NCBI RefSeq assembly: GCF_030272615.1
Contig: NC_081411.1
Location: 187,773,949 to 187,837,948 of the forward strand
Direction: 5' to 3'
Origin: Cryptomeria japonica
Taxonomy: Eukaryota > Streptophyta > Pinopsida > Cupressales > Cupressaceae
DNA length: 64,000 nucleotides
This document shows positions 1-11,403 of this stretch, in pieces (within the stretch, counting starts at the first letter, position 1; each line of letters starts with the position of its first letter). The notes below the pieces were generated by a model that did not search any database, was not told the origin of the DNA, and worked only from the letters and a program-made list of their open reading frames with translations. The position numbers and the translations under genes are program-made.

Positions 1-117
1 AGCAGAAATCATGTAAAGAGAGATAGGTCTCTAAATACCTGCAATCTCCACTCTCTCCCCACTATCATCCACACACTACACTCTCTTACCTCTACAATCT
101 ATCTGTGCTTGGTGAGG

Positions 118-400
118 TCCAAGCTAATCCATACCAAGAACCACATCATAAGATCCCAAAGACATAACTTGAAGATCCATAGAAGTATGGCAATCTCCCA
201 AAACTAAAGGAAAACTGAGCACAAGGGAATCCACTACCACTTTGGACCCCGTAGCTAACTCTACCTATCACCTATCATCTTGCTTTGTCATAGCAAGCCC
301 ACATCTCTCTACTAGAAAAGGAGAATTAAAAGAATCTGATGCTCCTGAATCAAATAATACTAAACAAGAGATACCACCTATCACATCTGATGTATCCACA
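118..400 (-). pseudogene. pol: Gyp-1 aspartic protease domain (broken)
   Basis: This is the retropepsin-like protease that would cut the Gag-Pol polyprotein. The catalytic Asp-Ser-Gly-Ala is encoded at 351-340 and lies in the context LFDSGASDSF. About 75 codons downstream the flap/C-terminal motif reads VMSLGSYDVVLGMD, followed by a stop where gypsy proteases normally have a Trp. Two adjacent stop codons lie after GLAMTKQDDR. It follows gag in the same direction, as in Ty3/gypsy elements. The domain is confident; function is lost. Confidence 0.8.
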
Positions 401-494
401 ATGGTGGTCTGATGCTTAATCTAATGGTTATCAACCACCACAAATACATGATAAGACTGGCCTGCATATCCAACGATAGGCTTAGAAGTATCTA

Positions 495-1670
495 AGGACA
501 ATGAATGACAATGTGTCCTAGCTACCCACATGCAAAAAAATATCTCCTGCATAACACTCTACTACCTAGTGCTGTACTCGATTGCTGAACATTGCCTCTA
601 CTAGAAGTTGGCTGAGAACTTTATGCTAGCTGAGAAGGAGTAGGTCTCTTGTCATGCTGATGACTGCGACTCCTATAAACCTAAAATTTGGCACCTCATG
701 CAAAGCTCTGGCCATGAGAATGCTTCTTCTTCAACTGCTGACCATTGCAGAAAGAAGAAGGATGGCTCCTATCAAAGCTCGAAGTCTATGGCTGAGAACC
801 TCTCACAATAGATCCTGTAACTGGTGCACTAACTGTCTGTCCTCCTGTCGCAACTCCTGAAGCTAAGGCAAGATTATCCTCTTCTATCCTCTCCTTCTCC
901 AAAATTGCCTCCAAGGTCTTAGGTTTGTGCATTCGAACCTATCCACTAATATGATCACTGAGACCTCTCCCAAAGTGTTGAATCAACATCAACTCATCAT
1001 TTGCAATCCCAACATACTATCTAAGCTTGAAGAACCTACACTCATACTGCTCCACTATCATCCTCTGCTATCTCAAATCATGGAACTCATCGACCTTCCT
1101 CTGCCTCGAATGCTCTGAAATAAATCTAGCATGAAACCTCTCCAAGAACAACTCCCAAGAAATTGTCGCTATGTCCAAATGCAGCTTTTGTTCCTCCATG
1201 TGCCACCATGTCATTGTAAAATCATGAAGGTGCATAATCATGTATCTCACCTTGGTGTTACTGCTACATGGGTGCATAACGAAACACCTACCCAAGTCCA
1301 ATAACCATGTCTCTTTCCCCATGCCACTACCTAAGCCATAAAAAGTAGGAGGGTGAGTCCTCATCAAATCTCTCATGTGACTGGTTGTAAGCGCCTCTCG
1401 ATCCACCTCAACTCTCCTCCTAGAAGAATGCGAACACTCTCTCTCCTGATGCTCCGAATGATGAGATTCCTCCTGCTGGTTCTCCTCCTACCATGGTCCT
1501 AAGCGACCAGGAATATCCTGAAGCACGTTCATCAACTATGGAACCACATCATCTATAGGCTAATCCTGCTGCTGCTCCTTATGGTGTGACTTCTCAGAAA
1601 CCTCAGGACAAGGATTCCTACGAGTACCCATGTGACTAGCACGACAAAAATCTCTAGCCCTAGCAGGCAT
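495..1670 (-). pseudogene. gag: Gyp-1 gag (capsid and nucleocapsid), broken
   Basis: The ATG at 1670 opens with a short basic N-terminus. The retrotransposon gag domain sits at about 1406-850, with the family's PPTF.G, TWWHMEEQ-like, FLERFHARFISEHSRQRK and FGRGLSDHISG motifs all visible. A CCHC knuckle follows near 555-510; its first Cys is replaced by Phe and an internal stop falls before the Gly-His, so the finger is damaged. Several further stops interrupt the frame. The product would form the virus-like particle and bind the element RNA. The segments translate well in one frame, so the decay is mainly point mutation. Confidence 0.8.
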
Positions 1671-1833
1671 CTTGTCTAAGTAAGACACAAAAGAAAACTA
1701 TAAGCTAACCATCTAGGGAAACTATAACAAGAAAATAAATAGCAGGGATAAAACCGTTGGGCTACCCATGCTAAACGCTAACATGCACAATGTGTTCAAA
1801 TGAAACTAGAGTACCTAGTGTTTGAACATGGGC

Positions 1834-1845
1834 TTTAATACCGGA
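1834..1845 (-). promoter_or_regulatory. Gyp-1 primer binding site (degenerate, initiator tRNA-Met type)
   Basis: On the minus strand the LTR end GGGCATTACA is followed within two bases by CCGGTATTAAAGC. This is a decayed form of the TGGTATCAGAGC primer site of many plant LTR elements. Gyp-D has the better-preserved TGGTATTAGAGC at the same place. Confidence 0.6.
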
Positions 1846-3015
1846 TGTAATGCCCAACAAAATACTATCATTACATCTAGTAATGACATCCTACTCACAT
1901 CCTACTCACATCCTACTCACATAATAATCACATTCCATTCTAACTTAATGCATTATATCCATTTCCTAACCATGAGATATGCAATCTACTATGATATTTA
2001 TCCAATATGATATGCATACTATTCTAACATCTTTCTAACATAATATATTTAACCATTTCAATGCAAGACTACCCCCCTTAGATCTACATTCATTTTATGC
2101 ACCAAATCAAAATGTGTTCTAACCCAACAATTCCTATCTACACGGTCTTTATCCTTTTCCATGATAATGCAATCCTAATGCATAGGTATATTCCATCTTT
2201 ACTAATCCATTTAAATACACTTCAATTGCATCCAATTCCCTAACATGACAATTCATGTTAACATTAATTCCAAATGCATATTGCAAGAAATCTTAATGCA
2301 ATCTTCTTCCTTAACAATCCCTTACATGCAATGCATAATTTCCTTTCCACAAATATATCTACATGAATCATTCATCTAATCATATTATCTAACATTCTCA
2401 TTAATACTAACCCAAACATTAAGGTTCCTTCACATGTCAATTACATCCTAATAATTTCATAGAATTCCATTTCAACTAATACAATTAAGCCATAATATAA
2501 ATCCATTCCATTTCATTTACTAATACACTTATGAACATTTCTTCCATTCTATAAATACAACATGAACATTTCTTCCATTCTATAAATACAACGTGATACA
2601 TCATATAGTCTTATTACAATCCATGACATAATTCTAAATTACATCTACTACCTTCTTACAATTACAATTACATAAAATACATCATGAGCATATCTCTTCC
2701 TATTACAAGATCCCAACTACTACATACAAGAATATTACATTACATGAATTCTATCATATCAATTACATAAATCTGCTACAAGGTACATCCATAATAATCA
2801 TGAAGAAGAATCCATATCCATGCAAGAAGAATCTAATAGAACTTCCCAATGGATAAAGAGCACCAACCACCCAACCATGTGGAACCACCTCCCACGTTAG
2901 GAGATGACACAAGGTCCCAACATAGACTCTAAACCCAATCTAGCACCTATAACCAAAGAGACTAATCACACAAGGACTCTCATGAAAGAACCAACACAAA
3001 ACAACAAGAATAAAC
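1846..3015 (-). repeat. Gyp-1 LTR, truncated at its outer end
   Basis: The inner end is TGTAATGCCC on the plus strand (GGGCATTACA in element direction), directly beside the PBS. Blocks 1870-2060 and 2642-3014 recur at 6140-6306 and 6449-6840 in the same orientation, which shows this is a dispersed LTR. A 30-bp tandem duplication (ATGAACATTTCTTCCATTC core) lies at about 2530-2592. The outer end is lost at the junction with the gypsy fragment at 3027. Confidence 0.7.
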
Positions 3016-3026
3016 TACATCAATGG

Positions 3027-5505
3027 GAAAGAGAGCATAGTTGTAGATGCCTTGAGTAGGAGATGTCATGAGATATACTCCAAGTCTATAGATACAGATT
3101 TGAGTGATCACATATTGTAGCACTTGCCCAAGGATGAGTGGTATTTAGAGGTGTGTCGGGTAGTGCGATATCAAGAGACCCTATAGGGGAGATATGCAGA
3201 TTATTTATTAGAGTTCGATGGACTTCTACACCATAGAGGGCACATTTATGTACCTTCTTCTGGGAAATTGCGTGACTTCATTATGATAGAGGATCATAGA
3301 CATCCCTATGCAGCACATCCAGGGGTTAAGAAGATGCATGCAGATTTGAGACTGTTGTATCATTGTCCGAGTATGTGGTAACTCATTGCTTAATTAGTAT
3401 CCCAATGCCTTGAGTGTCAGAGTGTTAAGGAAGAGCACTGCCATCCTGGTGGGTTGCTCCAGTCTCATGCAATACCAGAGTGGAAGTGGGATACAATTTT
3501 GATGGATTTCATCATTGGTCTCCCTATGTCATCTCACCGTCATGATGCCATCATGATGATAGTTAACAAGTTGACAAAAGTAGCTCACTTCTCACCAGTT
3601 CAAACTAATTTCATGACACCAGTAGTCGCACAAGTGTTCTTGTGAGATATTGTCAAACTACATGGCATTGTTGGCATTGCATGAAGATTGCATTGATGAA
3701 GTATAGTGTTGTCATTGATGTCAATAGTAACCATTATTGAATATGTATTGCAAACTGGTAATCCATTGTAAAGCAATTGGTATTGGTAAAGGAGTGAAGG
3801 AAACTGGTATTGTTATGGAAGCTGAGCTCAACCAATAATCATAACCCGTTGATAAGCATAACCCTAACCGATGAAGCTTGGTGAATCAGTTGTGATGATC
3901 TATGATCAAATGGTGATTAGAGATGAAGATGCCATGTAAGATTGATACACGTGATGAGTTTCAAAGTGGCTTTGGTATGTGAAGATATTTGTTTGTCTTG
4001 GGAATGAGAAAATGCATATCATGAAGTGAAGAACGCATGATGAGCTATGGGATCTAATGTGCGGTGATCCAGGAGTGGTTGAAGTTGTCTAGAACAATGT
4101 GTAGTTGATTGCTATGTAATCCAGTGGTTATGATTGAATTGATATGTTTGTAATCTCTATGAGATTTGTAGGTTTTGTGATGTGTTACTGATATATTGTA
4201 TTTGTTTTTAAGGTCAATGAGTTGTTTGTAATTGTGTTGGCAAATTTGGTTAAGTGTGGTAGTGTGACTATTGCTGAACTAGAAGGAGTGTCTAAAATTT
4301 TTTGTGAAGGAAGATAGGAGAAGAAAAGGATCTAACTAAGCAAGGTAGTGCTATTACCAGATCAACAAAGAACCAATTGTCCTCTAACCATTACAATAGT
4401 TAAATCCCTTAACCGGGTAAGATTTAACAGGATTCTTGTTTAAATCCTCTAACCAGGTGATCCATTAGCTTGAATTTGAAATCTTCTACCGAGGTTGCCT
4501 TTAACAGGGTATTTATTGCCTTTAATAGGGTATTGCCTTTAACAAGGTATTGTATTCAATCCCTTAAACGGGTGGTCCCTAACCAGATCTGTTCTTAACA
4601 GGACATTATTGTATAAGATTTTGATAAGGCTTGGCTCCTAATAGGGTGAACTTTAGGAGAGTTCAAAATACTTGTGGGTATTCATCCCCACCGTGGTTTT
4701 TCCCATTTGGGTTTCCATGTGAAAAATCATTGTGTCAAGTAGTGAATGATTTTGTGGATGTTTTTGATATGGTTGATATGATTAACTGGTAAATCCACTT
4801 AGATATGTTTATATAACTAGAAGTGATCTGAAATGAGCTATTATTGATGTTAGCAAAGTGGTTTAATGTTTTGGTTAAATGGTATGTGAGTATCAGATCT
4901 ATTACATTGTATCATTAATGTTTTGATCAACCAGTAAAGTTTGACAGTGCAGTTGTATTTTTTGATACAGTGTCTAAACCAATTAGTTTAGCAAGTTGTT
5001 TCTTAGTTGGAATTGAATTTGGTGAAAGTTTAGTATATTTTCTATCTACTGATTCATCCCCCCCTCTCAATAGTTTATCGGATCCTTATTGTTTCATCAT
5101 ATTATTAGGTGTACCATGCAAGATTATTTCATATAGGGATTCACTCCTTACGTCTTCCTTTTGGAAGGCATTACAGGTAGCATTGGGTACCAAACTCAAC
5201 TTTATTACAACCTATCATCTAGAAATGGATGGACTGACATAGAGGGTAAACTAGGTATTGGAGGATATGCTCTATATGTATGCCATGGATCATCAGACTA
5301 GATAGGAAGAGTATCTCCACTTGCTAGAATTTGCCTATAATAATGGGCATCACACTTCCTTGGGGATGCCACCTTATCAAACATTGTACGATAGACCTTG
5401 TAGGACACCTTTGAGTTGGGATTGTATTGAGGATAGAGTAGCCATTGGTCCTGAGTTAGTTAGAGATATGGAGTAGCAGGTGGATTTGATTACACATTGC
5501 CTTAG
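3027..5505 (+). pseudogene. pol: Ty3/gypsy RNase H tail and integrase fragment, split by an LTR insertion
   Basis: The fragment opens with the RNase H end motif VVDALSR. A linker follows, then the integrase H2C2 finger (HRHPYAAHPGV...CLECQ, about 3295-3425) and the first catalytic Asp (DTILMDFIIGLP, about 3490). The frame stops at LHG near 3665, where a copia-type LTR is inserted. It resumes at about 5108 with VPCKIIS, continues through TSSFWKALQ and the LEMDGLT region that normally holds the catalytic Glu, and ends near 5505 in the C-terminal part. The second catalytic Asp (SDRD in relatives) reads SYRD here. Several stops are present. This is a dead relic in the opposite orientation to Gyp-1. 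Confidence 0.85.
3669..5099 (+). repeat. Copia-type solo LTR inserted in the gypsy integrase
   Basis: It starts TGTTGGCATT and ends TTGTTTCATCA. It carries the block with CCCACCGTGGTTTTTCCC and a downstream GTTTCCATGTGAAAAAT (4686-4728) and a C-rich tract near the 3' end (about 5055-5068), both also seen in the Cop-B and Cop-F LTRs. Many copies of an AACC(A/G)GGT core lie at 4380-4640. No internal element sequence is attached, so it is a solo LTR. No clean 5-bp target duplication is visible, probably through age. Confidence 0.75.
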
Positions 5506-6041
5506 AGATTGTCTGTGCGAATAATGTAATATCATTCAAGCAGAGGATTTGGTCGATCATTAGAGATCGAGTTGGGTTTATGTAAGAGGATTTAGTCCTC
5601 TGATATTGAGCTTAACCAGAACTATACACAAGCATAGGAGATGCTATCTTTGCAGTTCAAACACTTCTCCGGATTGTAGTATGGATTTCTATGTAGTCAA
5701 TGAGACTCCTTTTGTGATGAGTAGTGCACTCTAGGCTATTGGCCTTCTTGTAAGTGCAGAATTCACATACTTATTGCATAAGTATTATTTGATTGTGGGT
5801 AGACTTCCCACGATGGTTTTTCCCTTTACTGAGTTTTCCACATATAAATCTTGGTGTCATGCGGATGGTATTTATTTTGTGATTATTGTTTATGCTTACT
5901 TGGTTTAACTTCTATTCTGGTATTTGGTTTAAGCATTTCGGTATTAAAGTTTTAATTGTTAAGGTTCTGGTAATCTATGAAAATTGATTCACCCCCCCCC
6001 TCTCAGTTGTCTTCTGGTTATTTGAACTGTCTAACATTATG
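5502..6041 (+). repeat. 3' part of a copia-type LTR
   Basis: It ends with the C-tract/CTCAGTTGTC block and CTGTCTAACA, a TG/CA-type LTR end. It contains a variant of the conserved block (5808-5855, CCCACGATGGTTTTTCCC). Its left side is joined directly to the truncated gypsy integrase at about 5505. Its first 70 bases recur at 6989-7061 in the same orientation. Confidence 0.65.
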
Positions 6042-6985
6042 AACATGCAACACTACACATTTCATTAATTTATGCAAGCGGAAATAAACATAAACAACAT
6101 TAATCTTTCCCTAGGGTACTTTAATGTCATTACTTAATTAACTATCATAATGACATCCTACTCACATGATAATCATATTCCATTCCAACTTAATGCATTA
6201 TATCCATTTCCTAACCATGAGATATGCAATCTACTATGATATTTATTTAATATGATATGCATACTATTCTAACATCTTTCTAGCATAATACATTTAACCA
6301 TTTCAATTCGTGAAGTTAAATTATCAAATCATTCGTGAAGTTCAATTATCAACTAAGGAAGTGTATCATACAAACTAATAAAGTGAAATCATTCTTGATG
6401 TTCAAATCATTGGTGAAGTTCAAATGATAATGGTTATATCTCATGGTTAGGAAATTCCATCTACTACCTTCTTACAATTACAATTACATAAAATACATCA
6501 TGAGTATAACTCTTCCTATTACAAGATCCCAACTACTACATATAGTAATATTACATTAGATGAATTCCATCATATTCATTACATAAATATGCTACAATAT
6601 ACATCTACAATCATCATGAAGACGAATCCATATCCTTGCAAGAAGAATCCAAGAGAACATCTTAATGGCTAAAAATCACCAACCACCCAACCATGTGGAA
6701 CCAAAGGAACCACCTCCCATGCTAGGAGATGACACAAGGTCCCAACACACACTCTAAACCTAAGTTGCACCTATAACCAAAGAGACTAATCACACAAGGA
6801 ATCTCATGCAAGAACCAACACAAAATAATAAGAATAAACTCTCAGAGGCGTAGAACTCAACAAGACATAAATACAACAAATAAGGCATAATCATAAATCA
6901 TCAAGGGAACACATGTATGAGTGAAGTATCATCACATTCCATCCTCAAAACATAGCAACATAAGGCACTATCCTGATGGACATGT
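6042..6985 (-). repeat. Second, rearranged copy of the Gyp-1 LTR family
   Basis: Blocks 6140-6306 and 6449-6840 match 1870-2060 and 2642-3014 closely and in the same order. The 580 bases between them in the Gyp-1 LTR are replaced here by about 140 bases of filler (6307-6448). The filler contains repeated GTGAAGTTCAA and a short inverted copy of the neighbouring LTR. 6841-6985 may be the outer LTR part missing from the copy at 1846-3015. Confidence 0.6.
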
Positions 6986-6988
6986 GGA

Positions 6989-7061
6989 GCCTTAGAGATT
7001 TTTTGTGCGAATAATGTAATATCATTCAGGTAAAGGATTTGGTCGATCATTGGAGATCAAC
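6989..7061 (+). repeat. 70-bp copia LTR piece, duplicate of 5502-5571
   Basis: It shares GCCTTAGAGATT, GTGCGAATAATGTAATATC and GGATTTGGTCGATCATT with 5502-5571. After it the sequence changes abruptly to the end of Cop-B ORF2. It marks the left breakpoint of Cop-B. Confidence 0.55.
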
Positions 7062-7062
7062 A

Positions 7063-9583
7063 ACTAACTGTCCAAGCTTAGCAATAGGGGTAGATAAATT
7101 ATTTGTAACAATATCCAGTAAGAGACTTGAAAAAATGTCAATAGAAGTTTGAATAGTCTCTATTTATTTTCTCTTCTCTTTCAACCTCTTATTTTGTGCT
7201 CTGGATTGCATAATAGTAGCAATCTTCATCCATTCAGATGCACTCAAATTGTCCATATCTATAGGACCTTTTACGCTGATTGAGTCATCATCATCATCAT
7301 CAATTTTCTTCTTCTCCTTTGCTTTCTCCTCTTCATCTTTTTTCTCTTCTTCTTGCTTCTATGTTTTCTCTTTCTATGCCTGTTCCTACAGTGTTGGTGT
7401 AGTGACCAGTGGCAGTTGATTTTCAATATTATGTTTTTTTTCCAGTGGTGGTTGTATGCAAACACTTTGTTTAGTACCTGATGCTTCCTCTTCTATTTGT
7501 TCACCAACAATATCTGGTTTCTGTGCTTTATCTTTGACTGGTTCAATAATGTTACTAGTGGTATTAACAATATCTTGAATTTCTTTAGTTTCATCTACAA
7601 AGAATATGACCAGTGGAGAACTTGTGTCATCCTTATTCTTGACAGGGTATACTACATGCGGTGTAATAATTTCTTCAGTGTCCAGCTTTGATTGAGCTCT
7701 GGTCTTAGTCTGATCAGGCTTATTGTGATAGTTCTTTAATTGATCATTCATTCCTTGAATAAATTTAGCTACCCGATGAGTATCATCTTCAACTTCCTGA
7801 ATGTTTCCTACCAATAGTTTCATTCTCCTTTATTTTGAATGAAATTGTCCTTTGTATTTAGCAAGCATTGCTAATAATTATTTAGGAGACAACTCAGGAA
7901 AATATTGAACAAAAAATCTATCAATAATCTCTTGGTCTTGATCTATAATTAACTTCCATTTATTTTCAAGAATTAAAATTAAAGAAATTGAGTTTTCCTT
8001 ATGAATCTCATGTGGTAACCGGTTATATTGACATAGGCAATTGATTACCACTTCTACTACTTCTTGTTTCTGAACTTCATCAAAAGAGTCAAAATATTCT
8101 TGTACATTACTAAATTACTTTCTCTTTGATAGTTTCACAGTCCTCTCAAAATGACTCACTGGCTTCCATGATGCAACATCAATAGAAATATTTTGCTTAG
8201 GGATTTCCCCTACAGATTTAGATTTCTTACCAGTTGCCTTTAGCTTCTTCTTCTCTTCCTCAGACTCAGTTCCCTCAGATTCTTCTTGAAGGATGAGATG
8301 TATGCCTCTCTTCCTCATGGCAGTAGGCTTCTTTTCATATACCTTAAATTCTTGTTCCTTCTTGGTTCGAATACTCCTTGTTATTCTTATACCGGTAGAC
8401 ATAGAAGCTCCTTGATCTTCTTTCTTCTTTTTTTCCTTTACACTACTATGTTGTGCAGGTGCAATCCTTTCTCAATAAGTGCCCAATCTTTTCTTCTTAG
8501 TATCCTTAGGTGACGCCAAGAGGTTTTTGGCATAACTGATTAGTAAGTCATAATTGACTTCATAGCTGATTTCCTCATTTTCTTCTTCTCTCAGTTCAAC
8601 AGCCTCCATAAGACAGAAATCAGTGGTCATAGTGAAACAAATCTCTTTTTCAAAGTGTTTCACCACTTCATTCGATAACCTTAGTCTCATGGTCATCTTC
8701 TTCTGGAATTCATTGAAATGCCTGTTCATTACAATTGGGAATATATTCTTCACAACTTTTATGCTATTCTTAATTTGGGCTATAACAGGTGTATCCTTAG
8801 ACCATTGTATATCACCAATTCCTAGAATAAAGTTTTGAAAGTAAAAAAACAAACCGGTCAAAAGTTGCCCATATTTAAACTTCTAACTGTTGTCCTTCTT
8901 TATTGATTCTAGATTCAACATTAGTTGACTTCACATCGCCTTACACAGATCATAATCTACATCTTCTTTATCATCTGGTAGGTGGTGTGCATGGCAGTAG
9001 ATGGTATACTGTTCATTCAACTAGAATGAAATATCTGGGTGCCAATAACCATTGTTGCAAACTTGACTCCTTCATTTGCAATGTTATTAACAGATATAGC
9101 ACAACTATTAGTAGTGGTCTTTGTCAACTCAATAACAGTCTCCTTCAAGATTTTAGTCAATTTAGGTACTTCACCGATTTGGTAGAAACCAGTCACAACA
9201 TGGATATCCTCCTTTGTAATAGTGTGTGACCTATCTAAGTGTATGTTCCCTCCATGTACATGACTGAGGATAATCCTGACATGTTCTTCCTCAAAATCTT
9301 CAAGAAAATAGACTGTATTATGAAAATTCTTTTCATAAACCATAATGTGCTCGGGTTTGATCTTCCCATTCTTGTCACATAAAGATTTAAGCTCAGAATA
9401 TATTACCAATGACCCTATATCCTCAATTTTGAAATCTATATAACATGAAAAATCACCTTTAATCAAAACACCTTGGGGTACTTGAGATAATGCATTATAC
9501 GACTCTATCTTATCCATCCCCATTAACTACATAGCTTCATCAGTGATAAAAAGACTTTCTACTAGTGTAGATAATGATGTCAT
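7063..9583 (-). pseudogene. Cop-B ORF2: long unrecognised element-encoded protein (broken)
   Basis: ATG at 9583 (MTSLSTLVESLF) opens a coding stretch of about 800 codons that can be followed across several stops and frameshifts. The best-preserved blocks are at 9523-9017 (with GVLIKGDFSCYIDFKIEDIG and YQIGEVPKLTKI), 8861-8472 (GIGDIQWSKDTPV, then LMEAVELREEENEE), 8402-8115 (Lys/Arg-rich, with an EESEGTESEEEKKK acidic patch) and 7823-7063. The last holds a run of Asp codons near 7285 next to Lys/Glu-rich sequence. I see no pol, gag or envelope-like motif, no signal peptide and no clear membrane segment. The charged low-complexity middle suggests a nucleic-acid or scaffold role, but that is a guess. 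It lies downstream of ORF1 on the same strand, separated by about 530 bases of non-coding sequence. Confidence 0.55.
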
Positions 9584-10112
9584 TCTAAATAATCTTGACT
9601 TGAGAGAGAGATTAACAAAAATACCTTGTTCCCTTCGCACTGCTAGGGTTTCTAGTTTCTCTCTCACTTGCACACCTGATTCGCCTTTCCTTAGCTTCAA
9701 ATCTGATTCAACTTTTTAATCTGTAGCATGAAACCATTCTTAATCTTCTAACAATACTCTATTTTGCTGTGCAAGTGCTCACCAAAAATGCTTCTTTGAA
9801 TGCAATAGGGTAAAAAAGATAGCGAAATTTCTTTTTATTAACTTTACCAACTGCATTAAATGCACTATTGATAGGGTGAAAAAACCCTAATTACCATTTA
9901 ACAAACTTGCGTTTACCGATAGGTATACTAACCGGTTGAAAATCCTTTAGAAAACCAATAGATAACAATATCAAAATTCTCATATCCCAATTTAAAAAGA
10001 AAAATCCACTTACTATACATTCTTCAAGGGGTCTGGAAATAGATTTACTGATATGCTCCCCTTAGGCTTATTGAAAAGATTAGATTGCTGGTGTAGGATT
10101 CTCCACACTAGG
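9584..10112 (-). other. Cop-B spacer between ORF1 and ORF2
   Basis: About 530 AT-rich bases with stops in all frames separate the two ORFs. A purine-rich minus-strand stretch (GAGAGAGAAACTAGAAACC region, about 9645-9665) lies shortly before the ORF2 ATG and could be its leader. I see no TATA box good enough to claim a separate promoter. Confidence 0.4.
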
Positions 10113-11341
10113 TTAAGTATTATATTCTTTCAATGGCTTGTCCTCACTTTTCTTCTTCCAAATCTTATTCATCTCTGCACTAGTCTCTTCAACATCAACC
10201 TTATGCTTTCCTTTCAGATCCACATTGTGACTTACCGGTTGGTTCTTCTTTGTCTTGCAAAATTTGGCAATTTGTCCCAGTTTATGACAATGATAGTAGG
10301 CCATCCTAGATGCTCTCCAAGGTATTGCATTACCTCTTCTAGTTCTTCTTCTACAGTTCATATCCACATGTCCAAATTTATTGCAAATTGAGAAAGTCAC
10401 ATTGATTCTCTTTTCCATCTCATAAGGACTAGACCGGTTAACATAGGGTCTTTGCCAATTTGTGTTCCTCCGGTCAATGATATTCCTTCTCTAGTCACCA
10501 ATAGGTCTTGGATTCATATGAGGTGTTGTATTGTTTACTACATATCTGCATTCAACTAATCATGCCTATACATGTTGCATGTATAACAATAACCTTCAAA
10601 TCTTCTAGGCATATACCTAGTACTAGGTCTATTACCAGTATTACCATCAGATTTGCTTCTACAAACATTAGCAGTATGTCATGGTTTAAGAGAGTTAAAG
10701 AAAATAGGTTTGTAAGCTTTCTTAGCAGTAGGCTTCTTAGCCTTATGATAAATTTTACCTTCATGCATGTTGCTCTTGGTACCAGAAGATTCTCCCTTCT
10801 CATATGTATTGTATCCTAACCCACATGTATCACCTTTCATCATTTGAGATTGAATTTTTTCATCTAACATGGAGGAGCTCTTATTGAATTTATCAAGCTT
10901 CTCATTGGCTTCTATAAGCTCTTTAGTAAGATCTTTATTATGCTTCATAAGAGTCTCTCTAAGAGACATTGTTATATCAAGATCTAACTGTAATACATCT
11001 TTCTCTTCTTTCTCCTCATGCCAATGTTCATGCAAAGCTGCACTCTCCTTCTTGATCTTAGAGATCTCATGATCTTTCTCTTTGATCAGGTCTACAATTT
11101 CCCTCCTTGCTTCAAGTTCTCTCCTTAGGTTGATTTTTTTACCATTCAGTTTCTCCACTTCTTTAACCAGTGCATCAATGTTGGCCTCATCTGAAGAGAT
11201 TTTGTCAGAGATCTCCAATAATTGCTTAGTCAGTTATTTCCTCTTTGCTTATGAAGCTTTGAATCTACCTCTCAGGGTTTCTAGCTCATCCCTAGTTTCA
11301 GTGAGTTCTCTAGCCATATCTCTATAACTCCTATCCCCCAT
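10113..11341 (-). pseudogene. gag: Cop-B ORF1: coiled-coil protein with degenerate zinc knuckles (Gag-like)
   Basis: The chosen start is ATG at 11341 (MGDRSYRDMARELTETRDEL), 50 bases after the PBS. Residues 1 to about 180 are rich in Glu, Lys and Leu with heptad spacing (LVKEVEKLNGKKINLRREL; IDLIKEKDHEI-like repeats), so a long coiled coil is likely. Near the C-terminus (about 10400-10250) two CCHC-type knuckles remain as IC-NKFGH-4-C and HCHKLGQ-4-C. Each lacks its first Cys, and the second has Gln for His. An earlier Cys cluster near 10570 may be a third. The usual copia UBN2 gag domain seen in Cop-F is not visible. Position after the PBS plus knuckles argues for a Gag role. Stops occur near 11240 and 10670-10420. 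Confidence 0.6.
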
Positions 11342-11390
11342 AATGGCTTTAGGGTTTCCTTCCAAGTGGTTAAGCCTTAAGGAAGTTAGT

Positions 11391-11402
11391 CCCTGATACC
11401 AA
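11391..11402 (-). promoter_or_regulatory. Cop-B primer binding site (tRNA-Met type)
   Basis: The minus strand reads TTTATCAATTGGTATCAGGG across the LTR/internal junction. TGGTATCAG matches the plant initiator tRNA-Met 3' end. It fixes the 5' LTR boundary at 11404. Confidence 0.8.
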
Positions 11403-11403
11403 T

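Larger units (their letters stand above)
1..3015 (-). mobile_element. Gyp-1: 5' part of a Ty3/gypsy LTR retrotransposon, running off the left edge
   Basis: Reading right to left the order is LTR (3015-1846), degenerate initiator-Met-type PBS, gag (from 1670) and aspartic protease (about 400-118). The rest of pol lies beyond position 1. All coding parts have in-frame stops, so this copy is dead. The LTR is cut at about 3015, where a plus-strand gypsy integrase fragment begins, so the outer end and any target duplication are lost. The gag type and PBS match Gyp-D at 50739. Confidence 0.85.
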
